Notes: a model not told the origin generated them from the letters alone. A DNA stretch of 64,000 bases from Bacteroidaceae bacterium (GCA_024398615.1 JAKSIU010000004.1:1-64000); one strand, 5' to 3'. Counted from the stretch's first letter, positions 1-8,114 are shown. Numbers and translations: made by a program.

Positions 1-331
1 AGTCAGGTCTGAGCGCCACTGCGCTGCCTATCACCGACGGGTTGTTCAGTACTGTCTGCCTGGTGATATAGAACAGATGTTCCGGATTGTCCACTGTCTC
101 GTGTGCAACCCAGGCGACATTTGTTGCCGCCACCTCTGCCCTTCCAAGATTCTTCTCTATTTCAAGCACGGTTGACTGCAGCGCATTCTCCACAGAACGT
201 TCTGAAACACCACCTATTATAATATGCGAGAAGACGGCCGTAAGAAACAGCGCAGTTACCAGCAGCAGTGTGACACGTGCAATTATGCTGTTACTGAGTC
301 TTCGTGCAAAAGAACTCCTGTTGGTTTTCAT
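1..331 (-). CDS. Membrane sensor with SpoIIE-type phosphatase expected (partial, N-terminus only)
   Basis: Only the first 110 codons are present; the gene continues past the left edge. It starts at ATG 331-329, which overlaps the TGA of the upstream substrate-binding protein by 4 bp (ATGA), so the two are translationally coupled. The visible part has a basic N-terminus, one membrane helix at about residues 18-40 (IIARVTLLLVTALFLTAVF) and then an extracytoplasmic stretch resembling the start of a Cache sensor domain. The C-terminal output domain is not visible. Because the operon's first gene is an RsbW-like ATPase, a HAMP/SpoIIE (PP2C) phosphatase is the most likely output, as in many Bacteroides proteins of this kind; a histidine kinase is the main alternative. 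Confidence 0.7.
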   Translation of the reverse strand, partial: MKTNRSSFARRLSNSIIARVTLLLVTALFLTAVFSHIIIGGVSERSVENALQSTVLEIEKNLGRAEVAATNVAWVAHETVDNPEHLFYITRQTVLNNPSVIGSAVALRPD

Positions 332-1281
332 TTCACAAAATCTTTATATTCAATCTTACGGTCAATCATTCCGCTGTTGTACAAGTCACTTACAATACCG
401 TCAAAGACATCTTCCGATACGGGAGCATAGTCAGCCGTACCGTTCGTTTGATGATTGTTCTGCAGCTCGAGATACTCGTCCAACATCATTTTTTCCAGGA
501 GTCCGTTTGTAACGACATGTGCCTCGTCGGAGTATTTCTTCGTTATTCTCAAGGCTTCTTCGCGGTTCTCCCGTACCCAGTTCCACCCCCGTTGTGAAGC
601 GTAGACGAACTTGCGGACCGTCTCCTCGTTCTCTTTGAAGAACTCCTCACTCACATAAAGGCCGTCTTCCGGAATGTCATATCCGAGTTCGGAAAATCTG
701 ATCACATTCCCATCGGGAATTTCTCCTGTAGCAAGCAGGATTCTGATATATTCGCTGTAGCAGAAACAGAGCATGGCATCAACTGCACCATATACGTACA
801 GGTTTATTCCGTTCACGAACGAAATCCAGTCCACATCAACTTTCTCGCGCGATGATACTATTTCGCATATTTCTGAGAACCCCATCTTCCATCGGCCGAC
901 CTTTTTATCTTTCAGATCGGAAAATTTGGATATCGGAGTGTGTGAGACACAGCAAAGTCCCGTGTTTTGGGTCAACTGCATGACATTGACTATCGGATTT
1001 CCCTTGCTGCGTTCCACCAGCGCCTGAAGCATCTGCATTCCGACAATCTGCGCCCTTCCGGAGGCAAGCATATCCTGAGCCGTCCCGGTAGAGTTCATGC
1101 CCATATGCACAATGTTAACGTCAAGTCCCTCGTCGGCATAGAATCCGTTTTCGTATGCGGCATAGTAGCCCGCGAACTGTGCCTGCGGAATCCATTGCGG
1201 CACAAAGGTTATTTTTTCTGCCGAAGTACGGACGGACACCGTAATCAGAAACAATACGGCCACAAATGCAATACGTTTCAT
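328..1281 (-). CDS. NMT1/THI5-like periplasmic substrate-binding protein
   Basis: The 317-residue protein has an N-terminal signal peptide (about residues 1-21, cut near TSA/EK) and the NMT1/THI5 fold pattern: an FVPQWIPQAQFAGYYAA start, a GxGxxxxxMLASGRAQIVG segment and a conserved WKMGF near residue 131. Homologues bind thiamin-pyrimidine precursors, taurine, nitrate or similar small molecules for ABC importers. Here no permease or ATPase is adjacent; the neighbours are an RsbW-like ATPase (1 bp upstream) and a membrane sensor (4-bp overlap downstream). This suggests that it delivers a ligand to the sensor rather than to a transporter. That role is inference, and the ligand is unknown. Confidence 0.8.
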   Translation of the reverse strand: MKRIAFVAVLFLITVSVRTSAEKITFVPQWIPQAQFAGYYAAYENGFYADEGLDVNIVHMGMNSTGTAQDMLASGRAQIVGMQMLQALVERSKGNPIVNVMQLTQNTGLCCVSHTPISKFSDLKDKKVGRWKMGFSEICEIVSSREKVDVDWISFVNGINLYVYGAVDAMLCFCYSEYIRILLATGEIPDGNVIRFSELGYDIPEDGLYVSEEFFKENEETVRKFVYASQRGWNWVRENREEALRITKKYSDEAHVVTNGLLEKMMLDEYLELQNNHQTNGTADYAPVSEDVFDGIVSDLYNSGMIDRKIEYKDFVK

Positions 1282-1282
1282 A

Positions 1283-1681
1283 TCAAACGGTCTTTTTTGT
1301 CATGACAAGTACATTCATACCGTCCGTATATGAATACGACATCCCGTCCATCATCTGTTTGCACAGGAATATGCCCAGTCCGCCGATAGGCCTGTCCTCG
1401 GCCGAAAGCGTAATATCGGGATCTTCAGCCGCAAGCGGGTCGAACCTGACACCGGCATCCTTGAAAGACAATTTCAGCACACCTTCGTCAAGCGATGTGG
1501 CAACCTCAAGAAATCCGTTGCCGCCGGTGTATGCATAACTCACAATGTTTTCCACCACTTCCTCTATACAGAGACGCAGTTTGAACTGCAACGACTCATC
1601 CGCCGGCATATCCTCAGACTGCATCAACGCCTCGATTATTTCGGCTGTCCTGCCTGCAAGAGGCTCAAATCTCGCTGTCAT
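1283..1681 (-). CDS. RsbW-like ATP-binding regulator (HATPase_c)
   Basis: The 132-residue protein is a stand-alone GHKL ATPase domain, the size of anti-sigma kinases such as RsbW or SpoIIAB. It shows an N box (EEVVENIVSYAY, residues 40-51), a G1 box (DAGVRFDP, 75-82) and a G2 box (GGLGIFLCKQMMD, 100-112). Such proteins phosphorylate or sequester partners in partner-switching pathways and are opposed by SpoIIE phosphatases. It is the first gene of a three-gene operon with 1 bp to the substrate-binding protein. No STAS antagonist gene is visible in the window; it could lie beyond the left edge or elsewhere. Function as an anti-sigma factor is inferred from the family. Confidence 0.8.
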   Translation of the reverse strand: MTARFEPLAGRTAEIIEALMQSEDMPADESLQFKLRLCIEEVVENIVSYAYTGGNGFLEVATSLDEGVLKLSFKDAGVRFDPLAAEDPDITLSAEDRPIGGLGIFLCKQMMDGMSYSYTDGMNVLVMTKKTV

Positions 1682-1727
1682 ATATCACACGTTTATTTAT
1701 TTAATTACAACATTATGGTTTTCCGTC

Positions 1728-1744
1728 CCGGACACGAAGTCCGG
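1728..1744. other. Short inverted repeat between M20 and RsbW-like genes
   Basis: CCGGAC, a 5-nt loop and GTCCGG form a perfect 6-bp hairpin downstream of the RsbW-operon start and after the stop codon of the M20 gene. No U-run follows on either strand, so it is a weak candidate for an end-of-transcript structure of the M20 gene. Confidence 0.25.
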
Positions 1745-1768
1745 AACCGCTCCGTTAAATCACATTTT

Positions 1769-3115
1769 TCAGTAATACTTGTAGAAAAGCGCTATGGATT
1801 CCATTCCGGCGCGGAACTGGCTGAGCAGGAAGCTCTCATTGGGTGAATGAATGGTATCCCTCTCCAGTCCGAATCCCATCAGCAGCGGATCAATACCGAG
1901 TTCCTTCTGTATTTCAGCAAGAATGGCGATGCTTCCACCACCGCGGCTCGGCACAGGTTCCATACCGTAGACTTCGGCCATGGCCCTCGAGGCCGCCCGA
2001 TAGGCATCGGAAGATATGGGTATCAGGAAACCGTCACCACCCTCACACGGTGTAACCTCCACCCTGACACAGGCCGGAGCTATGCGCCGTATGTGTTCGG
2101 CGAACATTTCTGTAATCTCCTCCGAACGCTGGTCCGGAACAAGTCTCATGGAAACCTTGGCATAAGCCTCCGAAGGCAGCACCGTCTTTGCTCCGGTACC
2201 CGTATAACCGCCCCATATTCCGCAGACATCCAGCGAAGGCCGTATTCCTGTACGCTCCAATGTCGTATATCCCGATTCGCCCCTTACCTCACGTATTCCG
2301 AGAAAGTCCTTGTACTCGTCCATATCGAACGGAGCCCGCGCAAGCATCGCACGTTCTTCCGAATCCAGTTCCACCACCCTGTCATAGAAGCCGGGTACGG
2401 TTATCCTGCCATCGCCGTCCACAAGCGACGATATCATTCCGCACAGCACATTTATCGGATTGGCCACAGCACCGCCGTAATGTCCGGAATGCAGATCCTT
2501 GTTCGGTCCGGTCACCTTTATCTCAAGATATGCAAGTCCGCGCATACCGCAATTTATGGAAGGGACCTTGTCGGAAATCATTGTCGTATCCGATACCAGA
2601 CAGACATCAGCCTTCAGCAGATCACGGTTACTGCGGATGAATTCAGGAAGCGACGGGCTGCCAATCTCCTCCTCACCTTCGAACAGGAACTTCACATTGT
2701 GGTGAAGCAGATTGTTCCGGTAAAGATACTCGAATGCCTTTATGTGCATGAACAGCTGCCCCTTGTCATCATTCGCGCCCCTGCACCATATTGCCCCGTC
2801 GTGTATTTCCGGTTCAAACGGATCAGAATTCCATCGGTCCAGAGGTTCGGGCGGCTGCACATCGTAATGACCGTAGACCAGAACCGTCTTCAGGCTCGGA
2901 TTGACCATCCTGCACCCATACACCACAGGATTGCCGGATGTGTCCATTACCGATGCCGTTTCAGCACCGGCTGCAATAAGAAGGTCTCTGAGACGCCGGG
3001 CGCATGCATACATATCCTCACGGTGTTCCGGCACAGCACTGATAGAAGGTATTCTCAACAACGAGAACAGTTCATCCAGTATACGGTCATTGTTTTCCTC
3101 TATATATCTTTTCAT
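1769..3115 (-). CDS. M20 family metallodipeptidase
   Basis: The 448-residue protein is a full-length M20 dipeptidase of the CNDP/PepV-like group. Metal ligands are in place: H83 in YGHYDVQP, D116 in GANDDKGQ, the EGEEEIGS catalytic/ligand glutamates at 146-150 and a late H in the RDTIHSPNE motif. It has no signal peptide, so a cytosolic di-zinc peptidase that cleaves small peptides is expected. The product ends in KYY just before TGA. It follows the DUF3108-like gene with 4 bp between them and was probably co-transcribed with it. The exact substrate cannot be read from the sequence. Confidence 0.92.
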   Translation of the reverse strand: MKRYIEENNDRILDELFSLLRIPSISAVPEHREDMYACARRLRDLLIAAGAETASVMDTSGNPVVYGCRMVNPSLKTVLVYGHYDVQPPEPLDRWNSDPFEPEIHDGAIWCRGANDDKGQLFMHIKAFEYLYRNNLLHHNVKFLFEGEEEIGSPSLPEFIRSNRDLLKADVCLVSDTTMISDKVPSINCGMRGLAYLEIKVTGPNKDLHSGHYGGAVANPINVLCGMISSLVDGDGRITVPGFYDRVVELDSEERAMLARAPFDMDEYKDFLGIREVRGESGYTTLERTGIRPSLDVCGIWGGYTGTGAKTVLPSEAYAKVSMRLVPDQRSEEITEMFAEHIRRIAPACVRVEVTPCEGGDGFLIPISSDAYRAASRAMAEVYGMEPVPSRGGGSIAILAEIQKELGIDPLLMGFGLERDTIHSPNESFLLSQFRAGMESIALFYKYY

Positions 3116-3119
3116 ATCC

Positions 3120-3896
3120 TTACCTTATGCCATTCGTTTGTAAATCATCCGTTCTGCCGACAGAAACCAGCTGTTCGGTGGTCTGAAGGCGCATATCGCC
3201 GTCATATGTGTCATGCCTTATCATCCCATATCCGGGGCAGTACCAGGTATATGCCGTCGTGGACCTGTTATATACCGGAGCATGTTCCTCCTTGTGTTCT
3301 GCAACCACAACACATCCGAACCGTCCGGCAGGCGTTTCTATCGTCTCGGTACGCAGCACCCGTCTTTCAGTGACGGAAACCGTATATGTCATACCCAGAA
3401 GATGTGCCGTGGAATGTGCATCAGGCAGCACATCACCAGGCTTCAGACCGGCCGGAAGTACAGTAATCCCACCGTCCGACTTCAATGCAGCCTTCGGGAA
3501 CATATTGTGAAGCACCGCCCCGAGCGTCTCCGCAAGGTTCATATTCACATTGCCGTCTGATATTTCCACACGGAGTCTTACCGGACCACCGTACAGACGC
3601 TTTCCTCCAGGGCGTCTGAAATCCGATTCATAACGGACTGCGGTATGCAGCGAATCAATCCGGTCCACCTCAAGCACAGTCATTCTGTGCAGCCACTTCA
3701 ATTTGCCGTCAGACACATATCTGCGTTCATAGTCCAATACAGTACCCGCTTCGGTACAGAAGAACGGCAAGGAGCGGGCGTATGTCCGGGTTACGGAAAC
3801 GGAGCACAGCACAACGGCAAGGAACGCCGTTAGGCCCGCCTTACGCACCTGTGCTGCAATTATGCGGAATTTCAGGACATCACTTTCGATTTTCAT
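3120..3896 (-). CDS. Secreted DUF3108-like protein
   Basis: The 258-residue protein has an N-terminal hydrophobic signal (AGLTAFLAVVLCSVSV, cut after about TRTYA) and a beta-rich body with alternating polar/hydrophobic strands, similar to the DUF3108/TapB-like family found in Bacteroidota periplasm. No catalytic motif was recognised. I chose ATG 3896 because GGAG lies 8 nt upstream; a GTG five codons earlier (3911) is also in frame but falls inside a hairpin. It heads a two-gene unit with the M20 peptidase. The link to peptide catabolism is only positional. Confidence 0.65.
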   Translation of the reverse strand: MKIESDVLKFRIIAAQVRKAGLTAFLAVVLCSVSVTRTYARSLPFFCTEAGTVLDYERRYVSDGKLKWLHRMTVLEVDRIDSLHTAVRYESDFRRPGGKRLYGGPVRLRVEISDGNVNMNLAETLGAVLHNMFPKAALKSDGGITVLPAGLKPGDVLPDAHSTAHLLGMTYTVSVTERRVLRTETIETPAGRFGCVVVAEHKEEHAPVYNRSTTAYTWYCPGYGMIRHDTYDGDMRLQTTEQLVSVGRTDDLQTNGIR

Positions 3897-3910
3897 CGCC
3901 GGCTCCGACA

Positions 3911-3931
3911 CCGGGCTGGGACACAGCCCGG
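3911..3931 (-). promoter_or_regulatory. 5'-leader hairpin of DUF3108-like gene
   Basis: CCGGGCTG and CAGCCCGG form a perfect 8-bp GC-rich stem with a 5-nt loop, ending 14 nt before ATG 3896. A TAnnTTTG box (TATTTTTG) lies on the minus strand at 3949-3942, which would place the transcript start at about 3935, so the mRNA would begin almost directly with this hairpin. It may stabilise the 5' end or reduce initiation from the upstream GTG. Confidence 0.45.
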
Positions 3932-4176
3932 CTATTCACTTCAAAAATAATGCAACTCCCAGTATTATGCAACAAAGTGCACCGAAAACGAACATCGTAT
4001 GCCAATCTTTCAGCCCACAGGCCGGACGGGAAACACGGTTGAAAACTATTTTCCTGATTTCTTTGCAGTTTTAAATAAAAAAATACACCATTTCTTTTGC
4101 AACTTTTCACATTTGTTCTAATTTTGTCGCGAGACAATGATTTAATCTATAAATAAACTCATTAGCTACTTACATT
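3912..4176. other. Divergent intergenic region
   Basis: These 265 bp separate the minus-strand DUF3108-like gene from the plus-strand histone-like gene. They hold the leader hairpin above, a minus -7 box (TATTTTTG, 3949-3942) and a complete plus promoter at 4096-4126. The middle is AT-rich and no further gene was seen. Confidence 0.6.
4096..4126 (+). promoter_or_regulatory. Bacteroides-type promoter of histone-like gene
   Basis: TTTG at 4096-4099, a 19-nt spacer and TAATTTTG at 4119-4126 match the Bacteroides sigma-ABfr form exactly. The start codon is 50 nt downstream of the -7 box. Confidence 0.75.
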
Positions 4177-4350
4177 ATGGAAGAAATTTTGAAAAAGGCT
4201 GCCGAGCTCTATGCAGCATTTGAGATTGATGCCAACGCTCAGCTCGAGAAAGGTAACAAGGCTGCCGGCACACGTGCCCGCAAAGCATCTTTGGAACTTG
4301 AGAAACTTATGAAGGAGTTCCGCAAGGTTTCCATCAGCGCATCCAAGTGA
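4177..4350 (+). CDS. Histone H1-like small basic protein (Hc1-like)
   Basis: This 57-residue protein begins MEEILKKAAELYAAF and carries the segment GNKAAGTRARKASLELEKL (residues 28-46), followed by MKEFRKVSISASK. The sequence closely resembles the conserved histone H1-like (Hc1-type) proteins of Bacteroidales, which are short, lysine-rich and helical and are presumed to bind DNA. It is monocistronic: a full promoter lies 50 bp upstream and a strong terminator starts 20 bp downstream. No Shine-Dalgarno is obvious. DNA binding has been inferred from the family name and composition rather than from any motif. Confidence 0.82.
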   Translation: MEEILKKAAELYAAFEIDANAQLEKGNKAAGTRARKASLELEKLMKEFRKVSISASK

Positions 4351-4370
4351 CAAGAGATTCGTACTTATAG

Positions 4371-4402
4371 AAAAGAGAAGGCCGCAAGCCTTCTCTTTTT
4401 TT
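4371..4402 (+). terminator. Intrinsic terminator of histone-like gene
   Basis: The arms AAAAGAGAAGGC and GCCTTCTCTTTT flank a 5-nt loop (CGCAA) and end in a seven-T run. It is one of the clearest Rho-independent terminators in the window. Confidence 0.9.
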
Positions 4403-4431
4403 GTCTCGTTCCCGAAAATGATGTATGTTTG
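4400..4431 (+). promoter_or_regulatory. Promoter of DUF4468 operon, overlapping the terminator
   Basis: TTTG at 4400-4403, formed by the last bases of the terminator's T-run, a 20-nt spacer and TATGTTTG at 4424-4431. The start codon follows 26 nt after the -7 box. Confidence 0.65.
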
Positions 4432-4457
4432 CAGTTGTGTATTAACCATCCACCGCT

Positions 4458-5030
4458 ATGAAAAGAACTTTATTGACACTTGCAGTTGTTCTCTTTGCCG
4501 CAGCAGCCGGCGCACAGAGCGTTTCCGATCCGAAATACGGTTCCGGATGCGTACCGGAACGCGACGGCAGGGTAATCTTTGAACGTACAATCGCTACAAC
4601 AGGCTTGTCATCGGCCGAAATCATGGAAAATGCGACAAGATGGGCAAAAGGCAGGTTTGTCGAACCGATAGTGCTGTCAGCCGACATCAGGGAGGGCAAA
4701 GGACCCGATGATGCCGTCACCGTGAATGCCAGGGAGAATATCATTTTCAAGAAATCCCCGTTTGAAACCGATATGGCGAAAATGGATTACAGTTTCGAAT
4801 TCAGAGTTTCGGACGGAAGATGTCTGATGACCGTCACAGACATCTCTTACACATACGAAGACGAGCGCGAAGGCGGAGGTTTCGAGTACACGGCCGAAGA
4901 GTGGATTACCGACAAGGAGGCCTTCAACAAAAAGTTCACGAAGCTCCGCAAGGCAACTGGCAAGTTCCGCGTCAAGACCATTGACCTGGTGGACACACTT
5001 GCCAAAGAACTGGAATCAGCCCTGAACTGA
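4458..5030 (+). CDS. Secreted DUF4468 protein
   Basis: The 190-residue protein has a signal peptide (residues 1-19, LLTLAVVLFAAAAGA/QS) and a DUF4468 domain with a TBP-like fold. That domain is common in Bacteroides secreted proteins and usually has the pattern of a strand, a helix with W (ENATRWAKGRF here), and a YSFEFRVSDGRCLMTVTDISY strand pair. The function of the family is unknown. It is the first gene of an operon with a degenerate J-domain protein (7 bp) and a porin (18 bp further), which suggests an envelope role. Confidence 0.8.
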   Translation: MKRTLLTLAVVLFAAAAGAQSVSDPKYGSGCVPERDGRVIFERTIATTGLSSAEIMENATRWAKGRFVEPIVLSADIREGKGPDDAVTVNARENIIFKKSPFETDMAKMDYSFEFRVSDGRCLMTVTDISYTYEDEREGGGFEYTAEEWITDKEAFNKKFTKLRKATGKFRVKTIDLVDTLAKELESALN

Positions 5031-5037
5031 CCTGCAG

Positions 5038-5469
5038 ATGGCGAAAGAGCTCTATTCACGGCTCGGTCTTGACGAAAACGCGACCGAGTCAGAAATACGT
5101 TCCGCATACGAACGGCTGAGTTCCGCATGCAGCTCCGGAAATGGCCTCACCGATGCCGGCTCCACGGAAAGGTACCGGCTCCTGACCGAAGCGTACGAAG
5201 TGCTTTCCGATATGGACCGGCGCGCAGCTTACGACATCTGCGGTAAGGACCGGAAGCAAAGGAACCGGAAGAGAACTGCCGGGAACGGTCCGTCCTCAAT
5301 GGTCAGGGCCCGCAGCATACTCAACACAGTGTTTCTGTGCGGTGCCGTCATTTCGACGGTACTGTTCGTCACTTACCTGTCCGGAAGCAATCCGATGCCA
5401 TTCTACATTGCCTGCGGCATATCACTTGTAATCAAGATTGCGGAATACATCATACGGCTGATCCAGTAA
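5038..5469 (+). CDS. J-domain-like membrane protein lacking HPD
   Basis: The 143-residue protein opens with a J-domain pattern: ELYSRLGLDENATESEIRSAYERLS (helices I-II) and STERYRLLTEAYEVLSDMDRRAAYD (helices III-IV). The HPD tripeptide that stimulates DnaK should lie near residues 31-36, but the loop there reads ACSSGNGLTD. After a basic linker there are two membrane helices (about residues 93-112 and 120-140). Without HPD it should not activate Hsp70 in the usual way and may act as a binding or scaffold module. It lies between DUF4468 and porin genes in one operon. Confidence 0.75.
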   Translation: MAKELYSRLGLDENATESEIRSAYERLSSACSSGNGLTDAGSTERYRLLTEAYEVLSDMDRRAAYDICGKDRKQRNRKRTAGNGPSSMVRARSILNTVFLCGAVISTVLFVTYLSGSNPMPFYIACGISLVIKIAEYIIRLIQ

Positions 5470-5487
5470 GACTGCACACACATCAAG

Positions 5488-7569
5488 ATGAACCCGCTGA
5501 GAGCCAAGATTGCCATACCGCTACTTTCCGTGCTGTTTCTGTCGTATCCGGCACAGGCACAGCAGCTCGTTTCACAGAATCAGGACGGGTTCGAAAGCAA
5601 CCTGTACGAAGGCAACCTCAACGCATTGCCCGAACGGGATTCGACGGTAGTACAGCGTGAAGTGCCGAAGGATTATGTCCGCTGGAAAATGGACCCGTAC
5701 ACCGGGCTGAAGGATACCGTCGGCAACGACACGGTACAATACCTTTTTCAGAACCAGCACAAGACCGAAGGAAAGCTTTCGACATACAACCACCTCGGGA
5801 ATATGGGGTCGCCCAGAATATCAAGGCTCTTCAGCGAAAGGGACGGGCGCCGCAGATTCGTGTTCGACCGTCCGTACAGCCTCTTCATAAAGGATCCGGG
5901 GGATTTCCTTTTCACGGACACCAAGACACCGCATCTGAACATAACCTATTTCAACGGCGGCAACAAGCGTACCGGTGAGGACCACATAAACGGTTACTTT
6001 GCAGCCAATTTCGGAAAACTTACCGGTATCGGTCTCAATATGGACTACCTGTTCGGACGCGGACGCTACCAAAACCAGGGCACATCGATGTTCGACACAA
6101 GAGTCTATGCCTACTACCACGGTGACAACTGGTCTCTGCACGCAAGTTTCAACACGGACCAGATAAAAATGGAAGAGAACGGAGGCATCACGGACGACCG
6201 CTACATTACAAGTCCCGAAATGATGTCGGAGGGAAGGAAACAGTACCAGCCTGAAGAGATTCCGGTCAGACTTTCACGGAACTGGAACAACCTGAAGCGC
6301 AAGCAGGCTCTTATAGTCAACACCCTCTCGCTGAACAGGCACTACGAAGTTACGGACAGTGTCGGAGACACCATAATGACAAGCACCTTCTCCAAGGAAT
6401 TCGCGACCGTAAGCAATACCACCGAGTTCGGCATTCTTAAACGAAGGTTCATAACCTACAATTCCCCCAACGCATACTATCAGCACGAATGGCTCAAGAA
6501 CGACTCTCTTGATTTCTTCCGCAATTTCTATGTTTCCAGCACATTGAGTTTCAATCTCAACGAAGGGTTCAGCAAATGGGCTGTTGCAGGCCTGAACGCC
6601 TATGCCAGATATGAGCTGCGCAGCTACTCCATGTCGGATACGCTGCCAGACGGAAAACGCACTGAATTTCAGAAGCGCAACAACGAATACGACATCTTTG
6701 TAGGCGGTTCCATACAGAGAGTCACCGGCAGGAATCTCAAGATAAAGGCATTTGCAGAAACTTCGGTACTGGGTGACCGGCTCGGCGACTTCACCTTGAA
6801 CGGGAATCTTGAACTGCATTTCAATCTGATGAAACAGCAGGCGGCTCTTGAGGCCAGAGCCGTATTCTCCGGCACTACCCCGGACTATTTCCAGCGACAT
6901 TTCCATTCACAGCACTTCTGGTGGGACAAGAGCCTCAAGAAAGAACTGACATCACGCATCGAAGGCGAAATCAGGATAGACAGATGGCGCACACGGCTGG
7001 TTGTAGGATTGAACAACCTGAACAACTACACATATTACGCCGACAATGGTGTTGCCGACGTTAACGGCAGAATACTGAGCGACATTGCAGTCATGCAGGA
7101 AGGAGCAGGTATTCAAGTCATTGATGCCACATTGCATCAGGATTTCAAACTCGGTCCGCTGCATTGGGACAACAGCGTCACATGGCAGTACACCAGCAAC
7201 GGATCCATACTGCCACTTCCTCAGTTGAATGCATACAGCAACCTGTATCTGAGGTTTCTGTATGCAAAGAGGCTTCAGATAGAGTTCGGTGGCGACGTAT
7301 CCTGGTTCAGCAGCTACTACGCACCGGATTACTCCCCTGCGCTCGGACAATTCCACCTGCAGAACAGCGCCAGCATGATGAAGATAGGCAACTATCCGTT
7401 CATGGATGTCTATATCAACTGCAAACTCAGCGGAGTGCGGTTCTACGCCATGTACTCACACGTCAACCAGGGAATGAACATTGAAAACGGTGCACCTTTC
7501 CTTGCACCGCACTACCCCGTCAACCCACGGATGTTCAAGATTGGTCTCAGCTGGACATTCTTCGACTGA
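5488..7569 (+). CDS. Putative outer-membrane porin (DUF4289 / Porin_10 type)
   Basis: The 693-residue protein has a signal peptide (cut after about AQA/QQ, residue 25) and a long series of amphipathic beta strands with many aromatic residues. It ends in a strand finishing GLSWTFFD, the usual aromatic end for Bam-inserted barrels. Its length and the N-terminal KDPGDFLFTDTKTPHLNITYFNGGNKRTGE region fit the Bacteroidota 'putative porin' family. It closes the DUF4468 operon; no terminator is obvious in the 107 bp that follow. Solute specificity is unknown. Confidence 0.85.
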   Translation: MNPLRAKIAIPLLSVLFLSYPAQAQQLVSQNQDGFESNLYEGNLNALPERDSTVVQREVPKDYVRWKMDPYTGLKDTVGNDTVQYLFQNQHKTEGKLSTYNHLGNMGSPRISRLFSERDGRRRFVFDRPYSLFIKDPGDFLFTDTKTPHLNITYFNGGNKRTGEDHINGYFAANFGKLTGIGLNMDYLFGRGRYQNQGTSMFDTRVYAYYHGDNWSLHASFNTDQIKMEENGGITDDRYITSPEMMSEGRKQYQPEEIPVRLSRNWNNLKRKQALIVNTLSLNRHYEVTDSVGDTIMTSTFSKEFATVSNTTEFGILKRRFITYNSPNAYYQHEWLKNDSLDFFRNFYVSSTLSFNLNEGFSKWAVAGLNAYARYELRSYSMSDTLPDGKRTEFQKRNNEYDIFVGGSIQRVTGRNLKIKAFAETSVLGDRLGDFTLNGNLELHFNLMKQQAALEARAVFSGTTPDYFQRHFHSQHFWWDKSLKKELTSRIEGEIRIDRWRTRLVVGLNNLNNYTYYADNGVADVNGRILSDIAVMQEGAGIQVIDATLHQDFKLGPLHWDNSVTWQYTSNGSILPLPQLNAYSNLYLRFLYAKRLQIEFGGDVSWFSSYYAPDYSPALGQFHLQNSASMMKIGNYPFMDVYINCKLSGVRFYAMYSHVNQGMNIENGAPFLAPHYPVNPRMFKIGLSWTFFD

Positions 7570-7640
7570 CAACACATCACCGCCGTATTCCCAGGCCTTT
7601 GAATAATTCCTTCCGATGGCTAACGGAAACTATATTTCAT

Positions 7641-7648
7641 TATATTTG
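7641..7648 (+). promoter_or_regulatory. -7 box upstream of marR-type gene
   Basis: TATATTTG matches TAnnTTTG and lies 28 nt before the proposed TTG start codon. No good TTTG was found 19-21 bp upstream, so support is partial. Confidence 0.45.
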
Positions 7649-7676
7649 TAAAGTACAACATTAATACAGTCACACA

Positions 7677-8114
7677 TTGCTACTATCCAAGGAAATAGCC
7701 GTATACTTGAACCTTGCAGCCTGCAAGCTGAAACTTTACACGGCATCAATGCTGAAGAAATACGGTATCGGACTCACGCCGGAACAGTTTCTCCTGATTG
7801 ACCTGCTTTGGAATCAGGGAACAATGACCCAGCAGAAAGTTGCCGATACAATGCACAAAGACAAGAACTCCGTCACAAAGCTTGTTGATGCACTTGAACA
7901 GAAAGGCCTTGTCATCAGGCAGAAAGGGAGTACAGACCGCCGCGAAAACAGCCTGGTACTGACATCTAAGGCCATCAAGCTGAAAATCGTCGCCAAGGAA
8001 AAAGGCGTATCCATACTGGAAGACATGATTGAAGGAATTAGCGAAGACGAACTCCGTTCTTTTCTGAGCACACTGAACAGAATGTCATCAAATATGGACA
8101 GCCATATCGGCTGA
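7677..8114 (+). CDS. MarR family transcriptional regulator
   Basis: The 145-residue protein has the MarR layout: an N-terminal dimerisation helix, then a winged helix with the TQQKVADTMHKDKNSVTKLVDALEQKGLV recognition region (about residues 51-79) and a basic wing (RQKGSTDRRENSLVLTSK), then a C-terminal dimer helix. TTG at 7677 is the proposed start because it gives a complete first helix; the next ATG (7749) would remove 24 residues. It converges with the SDR-VOC operon (16 bp between stop codons) and could regulate it, but no operator was identified. Confidence 0.85.
   Translation: MLLSKEIAVYLNLAACKLKLYTASMLKKYGIGLTPEQFLLIDLLWNQGTMTQQKVADTMHKDKNSVTKLVDALEQKGLVIRQKGSTDRRENSLVLTSKAIKLKIVAKEKGVSILEDMIEGISEDELRSFLSTLNRMSSNMDSHIG

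Noticed and set aside
1847..3373. Long plus-strand open frame of about 500 codons
   Set aside because: It lies antisense to the well-supported M20 and DUF3108-like genes, has Arg/His/Pro-rich composition and no recognisable domain. It results from the codon pattern of the opposite strand.
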